From Burkholderiaceae bacterium (GTDB taxonomy: Bacteria; Pseudomonadota; Gammaproteobacteria; Burkholderiales; Burkholderiaceae_C): 57,550 nt of DNA. The notes below the pieces were generated by a model, which did no database searches, was not told the DNA's origin, and worked only from the letters and a program-made list of their open reading frames with translations. This document shows positions 52,373-57,550 of the stretch, in pieces. Location of the stretch: positions 1 to 57,550 of the forward strand of contig JAMLIT010000023.1 of NCBI GenBank assembly GCA_023954035.1. Reading direction: 5' to 3'. Both the position numbers and the translations under genes were made by a program. Position 1 is the first letter of the stretch. Every line of letters begins with the position of its first letter.

Positions 52373-53026
52373 ATGACTGTTTCCACGCCCGAAATGACCT
52401 GTAACGCTTCACGTAACAGCTTGCAAAATATCGTGGTGCTGGGTATTGGCAATGTGCTCTGGGCCGACGAAGGTTTTGGCGTGCGCTGTGTCGAGGCACT
52501 GCAGCAGCGCTACGACTTTGCCGAGCATGTGCAGCTCGTTGATGGTGGCACCCAGGGCATGGCGCTGCTGTCCTATGTGCAGGAGGCCGATGCGCTGCTG
52601 ATTCTCGATGCCATCGATTACGGCCTGCCGCCGGGCACGCTCAAGGAGGTGAGGGGCAGCGAGGTTCCCTGCTTCCTGGGTGCCAAAAAAATGAGCCTGC
52701 ACCAGACGGGCTTTCAGGAGGTGCTGATGGTGGCGCAGCTCACCGGGAAGTTCCCTGCGCAGATTGCCTTGATCGGATGCCAGCCCGAGGAGTTGGAGGA
52801 CTATGGCGGTAGCCTGCGTGCCGGCACCAAACAGGCGCTTGAAGTGGCCCTCGGCATGGCCGTGGCCCAACTGCAAAACTGGGGTGCATGCCCCATGCCC
52901 CGCAGCCAAGCTGTGGTGGGAGAGAACGTTGTAACGGTACCGAATTTGGGCCTGGCCGAGTATGAGATGGGCCGCCCCAGTGCCGAGCAGGCCTGCCGCA
53001 TCGGCGACCACCGTTTCATGGATTGA
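52373..53026 (+). CDS. hoxM: Hydrogenase maturation endopeptidase
   Basis: HoxM/HupD-type protease of 217 residues that removes the C-terminal peptide of HoxG after nickel insertion. The nickel-sensing residues lie in VLGIGNVLWADEGFGVR (Glu), ILDAIDYGLPPG (Asp) and MSLHQTGF (His). The core ends near residue 165, followed by an extra 50-residue tail that many HoxM homologues also carry. The ATG at 52373 is chosen; a TTG two codons upstream is possible. hoxL starts 14 bases after the stop. Confidence 0.94.
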   Translation: MTVSTPEMTCNASRNSLQNIVVLGIGNVLWADEGFGVRCVEALQQRYDFAEHVQLVDGGTQGMALLSYVQEADALLILDAIDYGLPPGTLKEVRGSEVPCFLGAKKMSLHQTGFQEVLMVAQLTGKFPAQIALIGCQPEELEDYGGSLRAGTKQALEVALGMAVAQLQNWGACPMPRSQAVVGENVVTVPNLGLAEYEMGRPSAEQACRIGDHRFMD

Positions 53027-53040
53027 GGGGCGACAAGTCC

Positions 53041-53376
53041 ATGTGTATCGGTATCCCCATGCAAGTGCAATCGACCAGCCCTGGCCATGCGCTGGTGGTC
53101 GGTGCAGACCACGCTGAGCGCGTCAACACCGATCTGGTGGGCGACTGCCAACCAGGGGACTGGGTGTTGGTCTTTCTCGGCTCGGCGCGGGAACGCATCA
53201 GCCCTGAGCGTGCGGCCGAAGTGCAAGCCACCTTGCTCCTGGTGCAGGCCAGCATGAGCGGCCAGTACGAGGCTGCAACGCCGGCCCACGCTGCATTCGA
53301 GCTGCCTTCGGCCATGGGGCCGGAGCAATTGGCAGCGCTGCTGGGTTCTAGTCAAAACCAACCAAGGAAACCATGA
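53041..53376 (+). CDS. hoxL: HypC-family hydrogenase chaperone HoxL
   Basis: HypC-type chaperone of 111 residues, starting MCIGIPMQV with the family-defining N-terminal Cys2. It carries the Fe(CN)2CO unit or holds the large subunit during maturation. GDWVLVFLGSARERIS in the centre matches the family; the last 40 residues are a variable tail. HoxL is the operon-linked HypC paralogue that works on the membrane-bound hydrogenase. The start is the ATG at 53041, because the family requires Cys directly after Met. It overlaps hoxO by four bases. Confidence 0.92.
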   Translation: MCIGIPMQVQSTSPGHALVVGADHAERVNTDLVGDCQPGDWVLVFLGSARERISPERAAEVQATLLLVQASMSGQYEAATPAHAAFELPSAMGPEQLAALLGSSQNQPRKP

Positions 53377-53822
53377 TGAACGCTGAAGTTGCCGCCCCAC
53401 CCCTGGTGCAACGGCTGGTGGATGTGCACGGTGCGTGCTGGATCGACCAGACCAATTTGCAGGACTTCACGCAAGGAGACGGCGCCCGGGTACTTTTCTT
53501 TTGCGGTGATCCGATCCGGGTTGCAGAAGGACTGGATGTGGCCGTAGTCCTGCCCGAGTTGCGGGCCGCGCTGGGGCAGGAGTTTGTCATCGGTGCAGTC
53601 CGGGGCAGCTGTGAGGACGATATCGCGCGGCGCTTTGGGGTGCAGCGCTGGCCTTCGCTGGTGTTCTTTCGAAATGGCGACTACATCACCACGCTGGCGG
53701 GTATGTACGACTGGAATGACTATCTGGAGCGGGTGCAGCAGGCCCTGGCAATGTCCCCCAGCCGCAAACCGGGGATCGGTATCCCGGTGGTCACCCTGGG
53801 CGGCGGCAGCCACTGCCACTGA
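53373..53822 (+). CDS. hoxO: Thioredoxin-like hydrogenase assembly protein HoxO (HyaE type)
   Basis: Thioredoxin-fold protein of 149 residues of the HupG/HyaE/HoxO family, a chaperone for the Tat-bearing small subunit HoxK. It lacks the thioredoxin CxxC pair, consistent with a binding rather than redox role. Recognisable pieces are RVLFFCGDPIRVAEG, EFVIGAVRG, and RFGVQRWPSLVFFRNGDYIT. The C-terminal tail is Gly/Pro-rich. ATG at 53373 overlaps hoxL, and hoxQ starts 17 bases past the stop. Confidence 0.9.
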   Translation: MMNAEVAAPPLVQRLVDVHGACWIDQTNLQDFTQGDGARVLFFCGDPIRVAEGLDVAVVLPELRAALGQEFVIGAVRGSCEDDIARRFGVQRWPSLVFFRNGDYITTLAGMYDWNDYLERVQQALAMSPSRKPGIGIPVVTLGGGSHCH

Positions 53823-53839
53823 AACGACAGAAAAACACC

Positions 53840-54748
53840 ATGAACTCCAACCCTAGCCAACGCCCTTTTCCCATTCCGCTCGTGGACATTCTGGGCCCGG
53901 GAAGCCAGCCCGAGGAGGACGAGCTGGACTATTTGCCCATGCCGCGTGGCATGGCCACCTACCAACCGCCGCCACTGCCCGAGCCCGAGGAATTGGCCGG
54001 CCATGAGGCTGCGGTGCGCGTGCTCACAACGCTGTTGTCCACCCTCCATATGGCCATTCGGGGCGAAGCCGTCTCGCCCGTGCAACTGGCTGGATTGGCG
54101 CCGGAAGATCTTCGTCTGATCAACCAGGTGCTCGGAGAAGGCGAAGTCAGCGCGCAGGTAATAGCGACTCCCGGTGCGGCAGGAGCCAATGGTGTGAGCG
54201 CACCAGCGATGGTGCAGGTGCAGGAGGCGGTATTCGCCGGTGTATGGCGCGTGCTGGAACGCCAAAGCGATGGTGCACTGCACGATCGCATCGAGGTGGG
54301 CGCGATTCCAGAAGTGCTCAAACAAGAAGCGCGCAAGGATGCTGCCAGCGGCCACCAGCCCGACACTGCGCCCCCTGCTGGGGTCATGAATGCCCCCAGC
54401 TTGCTGCAAGAACTGCATGACCAGCGCCAGCAGTGGCGCCCGGGTATGCCCGCGCACCTGGTCAATCTGTCGCTTCTGCCGCTAAGCCTTGAAGATGTGG
54501 GATTTATGGATCAGCAACTGGGCACAGGGCGCGTGCTGATTCTGTCGCGAGGTTATGGAAACTGCCGCATCACAAGTACCCGCGTGGCCAATACCTGGCG
54601 CGTCGTCTACTACAACTCGCAGGACGCCATGATTCTCAATTCGGTCGAAGTGGTGGACATGCCGGAAGTGGCCTGTGCGGCCCCTGAAGATCTGGTGGAC
54701 TCTGCGCTGCGGCTAGAGGAGGTGCTTGAATGGGTGAACCAGGCATGA
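53840..54748 (+). CDS. hoxQ: Hydrogenase expression/formation protein HoxQ (HyaF/HupH type)
   Basis: HupH/HyaF/HoxQ-type protein of 302 residues that works with HoxO on small-subunit maturation before Tat export. N-terminal FPIPLVDILGPGSQPEEDEL and the central LLQELHDQRQQW are seen, then LSRGYGNCRITSTRVANTW and YYNSQDAMILNSVEVVDMP, all characteristic of the family. No enzyme motif is visible. It overlaps hoxR by 19 bases. The C-terminal region ends with acidic helix LRLEEVLEWVN. Confidence 0.92.
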   Translation: MNSNPSQRPFPIPLVDILGPGSQPEEDELDYLPMPRGMATYQPPPLPEPEELAGHEAAVRVLTTLLSTLHMAIRGEAVSPVQLAGLAPEDLRLINQVLGEGEVSAQVIATPGAAGANGVSAPAMVQVQEAVFAGVWRVLERQSDGALHDRIEVGAIPEVLKQEARKDAASGHQPDTAPPAGVMNAPSLLQELHDQRQQWRPGMPAHLVNLSLLPLSLEDVGFMDQQLGTGRVLILSRGYGNCRITSTRVANTWRVVYYNSQDAMILNSVEVVDMPEVACAAPEDLVDSALRLEEVLEWVNQA

Positions 54749-54966
54749 CCCCATCACCCACCGGAGGACTTGCCTTTGGCGACACCTCGCAGGTTCCGGC
54801 GGAGGCCCGTCTCGAATGCAAGATCTGCTGGTGGGTGTACGACCCCGCCGAGGGCGACTCGGTATGGCAAGTTGCTCCAGGTACGCCGTTTGCGGCGCTG
54901 CCTCCGCACTGGCGGTGCCCGCAATGCGATGCCGAAGCCAGCAAATTTTTATTGCTGCCCGATTGA
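54730..54966 (+). CDS. hoxR: Rubredoxin HoxR
   Basis: Rubredoxin of 78 residues with one Fe(Cys)4 site: CKIC (about residues 32-35) and CPQC (near 65-68), spaced as usual, with aromatic WWVYDPAEGD following the first pair. HoxR-type rubredoxins support oxygen-tolerant assembly of the hydrogenase under aerobic conditions. The strong AGAGGAGGTG just ahead of 54730 decides this start over the ATG at 54745 that overlaps the hoxQ stop. hoxT starts 12 bases after the stop. Confidence 0.93.
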   Translation: MGEPGMTPSPTGGLAFGDTSQVPAEARLECKICWWVYDPAEGDSVWQVAPGTPFAALPPHWRCPQCDAEASKFLLLPD

Positions 54967-54978
54967 GGCCGCAGCGCG

Positions 54979-55479
54979 ATGCACGACACCCTGGAGAGAA
55001 AAGTGGCGTTGCTGGAAACGGTTTTTCGCCGTATCCAGGCAACGCGGATGGAAGGTGTGCCCCTGCTTCACCCTGATCTGCATGTACAGGCGATCGGTTT
55101 TGCCCCAGAGCCCAAGGCGCCAGTGGCCATGGGGGTGTTGGTCACGCCCTGGTTCATGAATTTGCTGCGTTTTCCCCTGGGGGACGCGCCTGATGCGTCG
55201 CTGGAAGGCAAACTGCAGTGGGACGGTCATCACCTCAGTTTCATTGCGGCCTTTGAGGCTGAATTCGGGGCCTTTGCCATCTGCTCTCTGGCCTCGCCCA
55301 TGTTCGAGTATGTTGATCAAGATGCTGCTGTGGCTACAGCCCGTGAGGTCCTTGCGCAGTTGCGCAGCCCTCGGGTGGCCACCCAAACCCCCGACCCTCA
55401 GCGGCGCAGGTTTCTTTTGGGTCGCAGTGCAGTGCCACCCGCTGAGACCAGCCTTGCGCGTATGAAAGGGACCGCCTGA
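54979..55479 (+). CDS. hoxT: HybE-family hydrogenase assembly chaperone HoxT
   Basis: HybE/HupJ/HoxT-type chaperone of 166 residues, thought to guide the small subunit and prevent premature export. The family core is seen in VGV-like APVAMGVLVTPWFMNLLRFPL, quoted in two parts, and AFEAEFGAFAICSLASPMFEY. The C-terminal DPQRRRFLLGR matches other HoxT. ATG at 54979 is 12 bases from hoxR. The last base of the stop is the first base of hoxV, giving tight coupling. Confidence 0.9.
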   Translation: MHDTLERKVALLETVFRRIQATRMEGVPLLHPDLHVQAIGFAPEPKAPVAMGVLVTPWFMNLLRFPLGDAPDASLEGKLQWDGHHLSFIAAFEAEFGAFAICSLASPMFEYVDQDAAVATAREVLAQLRSPRVATQTPDPQRRRFLLGRSAVPPAETSLARMKGTA

Positions 55480-56567
55480 TGGCCATGCCGGGCCAGGAGC
55501 GCTTGGTGTTCATGCCTGGTGCCGCTGTGCCGGTGGCAGGCGTGCGTGCGCCACTGGCCCAGCGGTTGTTGCAAGGGCGCGCCTGCGCGCTGGCGCCCAT
55601 GTTGTTGGGCAGTCTGTATTCGATGTGTGGGCAGGCGCACCGGGTTTGCTCCCAATTGGCGCTGGCGGCATTAGAGGCGGGCGAAGGGGTGCTGCATCGT
55701 CCCGATGCCCCGCAGCGCCTGGCCCTGTGGCGCGAAGCTTTGCGTGAGCATCTGCGCCGCCTGTTTATGGATTGGCCCAGGTTGCTGGGACAAGGTCGCA
55801 CACCTTGCGCGCCATTGTTGGTGTCCTGCCCAGGGTTGCAGCCTGAATTGCAGTATGAAAGCCTTGCGCTGCAAGCCTGGCTGGAGCAGTACGTGCTGGG
55901 CATGCCTATGTCCCCTTGGCTCCAGGGTTGTCAGAAAAACCCGGGGGAATGGCTGCTTCAATGGGTGCATGAAAGTCCCACCGTACCTGCACAACTGCTT
56001 ATGGGCGCCCTGCCGCTGGGTGGGGCCTTGAAATGCACCTGGCCGGTACTTGAGCTGGACGATGGGGGCGCCGTGTTGAGGCAGTTGAGCGCACGCATGC
56101 GCGCCGACGATGCCTTCACGTCGCGTCCTCACCTGGGCGGGCGATGCCTCGAAACAGGGTGCTGGAGCCGTGCGGGCGCCGTGCACGATGTGTGGGCGCG
56201 ACTCGCGATGCGCCTCGCAGAGCTGATTTTTCTGGCACAGGACGCCCAAGGCGAAAGACTGCAGGCAGGAGCCTGGTCACTGGGCGCAGGCGAATCGATC
56301 GCCTGGTGCGAAACGGCCCGGGGTGTGCTGGTGCATTGGCTGCAAGTGGATGGGAAGGGCTGCATTGAACGCTACGGCGTATTGGCCCCGACCGAGTGGA
56401 ATTTTCATCCGCAAGGTGCGGTCGCGCAGCTCGTGCGGGCATTGCCCGAGTTGGTGGCCCCACATGAGGTGGCGAGCGCAGTCGATCTGTTGGTCGCCGC
56501 ATGGGACCCTTGCGTGGCCCATACGCTGGTGTCGGCACAAACCCCCCTGGGAGCCGCGCATGCATGA
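55479..56567 (+). CDS. hoxV: Hydrogenase maturation factor HoxV (HupK type)
   Basis: HupK/HoxV-type protein of 362 residues, a scaffold related to the large subunit and used for assembly of the Fe(CN)2CO group. Family features are SLYSMCGQAHRVCSQLALAA near residues 45-64 (resembling the large-subunit N-terminal CxxC region) and the terminal VASAVDLLVAAWDPCVAHTL with a lone Cys in the second pair position. The Ni-binding cysteines are incomplete, as expected for a scaffold. It overlaps hypA by 8 bases, so expression is linked. Confidence 0.9.
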   Translation: MAMPGQERLVFMPGAAVPVAGVRAPLAQRLLQGRACALAPMLLGSLYSMCGQAHRVCSQLALAALEAGEGVLHRPDAPQRLALWREALREHLRRLFMDWPRLLGQGRTPCAPLLVSCPGLQPELQYESLALQAWLEQYVLGMPMSPWLQGCQKNPGEWLLQWVHESPTVPAQLLMGALPLGGALKCTWPVLELDDGGAVLRQLSARMRADDAFTSRPHLGGRCLETGCWSRAGAVHDVWARLAMRLAELIFLAQDAQGERLQAGAWSLGAGESIAWCETARGVLVHWLQVDGKGCIERYGVLAPTEWNFHPQGAVAQLVRALPELVAPHEVASAVDLLVAAWDPCVAHTLVSAQTPLGAAHA

Positions 56568-56901
56568 GCTGAGCCTGGCCGGAGGCATCCTGAAGCTGGT
56601 GGAAGATGCTGCGGCGCGCGAGTCGTTTGCGCGGGTGTTGCAGTTGCGTCTGGAAGTGGGCAAGTTGGCTGCGGTGGAGGTGCAGGCCCTGCGCTTCGCC
56701 CTGGAATCGCTGGCCCCTGGAACGGCGCTGGACGGTGCGGAGCTGGTGATCGACGAGCCTGCGGGCCAGGCCTGGTGCATGGGCTGCAGCCAGACCGTGG
56801 AGATTGCCGCGCGTGGTGATCCCTGTCCCTGCTGTGGCGGCCACTGGCTGACCCCCCAAAGCGGCGAGGCATTGCGCGTGGTCGATATGCAGGTGGTTTA
56901 A
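56560..56901 (+). CDS. hypA: Hydrogenase nickel-insertion protein HypA
   Basis: Nickel chaperone of 113 residues. The N-terminal MHELSLAGGI carries the nickel-binding His2, and the zinc site is CMGC (near residues 73-76) plus CPCC (near 89-92) in the second half. HypA works with HypB to insert nickel into HoxG. The ATG at 56560 is inside the end of hoxV, but the family start MHEL leaves no alternative. hypB follows 34 bases later. Confidence 0.95.
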   Translation: MHELSLAGGILKLVEDAAARESFARVLQLRLEVGKLAAVEVQALRFALESLAPGTALDGAELVIDEPAGQAWCMGCSQTVEIAARGDPCPCCGGHWLTPQSGEALRVVDMQVV

Positions 56902-56935
56902 CCGAGAAACGACAGCGATGCGAAAGGACTGAGCG

Positions 56936-57550
56936 ATGTGCGTGGTATGTGGATGCAATGCCCCTGACGCGGGGAACGAGAAGGTGGCGCCGGATGCTGG
57001 GGGTGCTGTGGTCGATGCCCACACGGGCGACCTGCACTTTGGTGCAGGTGCCGCCCGCGTTACCGTGCCGGGTCTGAGCGAGGCGCGGGCCATCCGCATC
57101 GAGCAGGACGTGCTGGGCGCCAACAACCAGGTGGCGCAGCAGAACCGGGCGCATTTCCATGCCCATGGCGTGCGTGCGCTCAACCTCGTGTCCAGCCCCG
57201 GCTCGGGCAAGACCACACTGCTGTGCGCCACCATCCGCGCGCTGCAGCAGCAGCACCCCGAGCTGCCGCTGGCGGTGATCGAAGGCGACCAGCAAACGTC
57301 ACACGATGCCGACCGCATTCGCGCCACGGGTGCTCCTGCCATCCAGGTCAACACGGGCAAGGGCTGCCACCTGGACGCCCCCATGGTGGCCCAGGCCTTC
57401 GCCCGCCTGGCGCTGCACGACCATGCGCATGAACACGGGCACCATCACCACGACCACGACCACGACCACGGGCACCACCACCATCCGCAGTCGCTGCTGT
57501 TCATCGAAAACGTGGGCAACCTGGTGTGCCCCGCGCTGTGGGATCTGGGC
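56936..57550 (+). CDS. hypB: Hydrogenase nickel-insertion GTPase HypB (partial, runs off window)
   Basis: First 205 residues of the HypB GTPase; the gene continues beyond the right edge. The N-terminus MCVVCGCN carries the metal-binding CxxCxC motif. G1 is [11 protein letters not shown] (about 84-94), then [25 protein letters not shown] and [17 protein letters not shown]. Unusual point: the histidine-rich stretch (residues about 161-183, some seventeen His among Asp/Gly) is an insert before the [11 protein letters not shown] switch region. Most His-rich HypB proteins carry theirs at the N-terminus, and here that region is nearly free of His. The P-loop and switch motifs are intact. Confidence 0.95.
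   Translation, partial: MCVVCGCNAPDAGNEKVAPDAGGAVVDAHTGDLHFGAGAARVTVPGLSEARAIRIEQDVLGANNQVAQQNRAHFHAHGVRALNLVSSPGSGKTTLLCATIRALQQQHPELPLAVIEGDQQTSHDADRIRATGAPAIQVNTGKGCHLDAPMVAQAFARLALHDHAHEHGHHHHDHDHDHGHHHHPQSLLFIENVGNLVCPALWDLG

Overview
The window reads as a chromosomal segment of a facultatively anaerobic betaproteobacterium, most likely Burkholderiales/Comamonadaceae (Acidovorax, Hydrogenophaga or a relative). The reasons are the high GC content, the yraN-diaA-dolP and pilT/cNMP/pilU gene orders, Ralstonia/Cupriavidus-like Nar and Hox proteins, and seven copies of a short palindromic repeat that I recall as common in this family. The genus cannot be fixed from sequence alone. No tRNA, rRNA, CRISPR array, transposase or prophage gene was seen.

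Layout. 1-2.8 kb: rsmI on the minus strand, back to back with yraN-diaA-dolP. 2.8-6.7 kb: a minus-strand twitching-motility block (pilT, a cNMP-binding protein, pilU) ending in a 3-hydroxyisobutyrate dehydrogenase-family gene. 6.7-11.2 kb: yggS, a DUF3617 protein, a class V aminotransferase, an FKBP isomerase and a DUF445 membrane protein. 11.3-17.9 kb, all minus strand: a ThDP enzyme, lrgB, lrgA and glcD (a candidate 2-hydroxyacid/2-ketoacid module), then a LysR regulator and purU. 17.9-21.5 kb: a PAS-GGDEF-EAL protein and a ChaN-like lipoprotein.

21.5-35.7 kb is a nitrate respiration block on the plus strand: narX-narL, narK1-narK2, narGHJI, a parvulin-type isomerase and a beta-carbonic anhydrase. 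It continues into functions that suit low oxygen or nitrogen oxides: a B12-dependent ribonucleotide reductase (nrdJ) behind a structured leader with a terminator-like hairpin, an NnrS protein, a nitroreductase, a small conserved protein and a hemerythrin-domain protein (to 41.3 kb). 41.3-47.2 kb is mixed housekeeping and hypothetical material plus a molybdopterin oxidoreductase on the minus strand.

47.6-57.55 kb is an uptake [NiFe]-hydrogenase operon running off the right edge: hoxK, hoxG, hupE, hoxZ, a HigA-like HTH gene, hoxM, hoxL, hoxO, hoxQ, hoxR, hoxT, hoxV, hypA and hypB (partial). The small subunit has the six-cysteine proximal-cluster pattern of oxygen-tolerant membrane-bound hydrogenases. 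Together the hydrogenase and nitrate reductase would let the cell feed H2 electrons through quinone to oxygen or nitrate.

The most unusual signals are the nrdJ leader, the palindromic repeat family (two copies lie in frame inside protein-coding genes and two supply stop codons), a HigA-like regulator inside the hydrogenase operon, and a histidine-rich insert placed inside the HypB GTPase domain rather than at its N-terminus.
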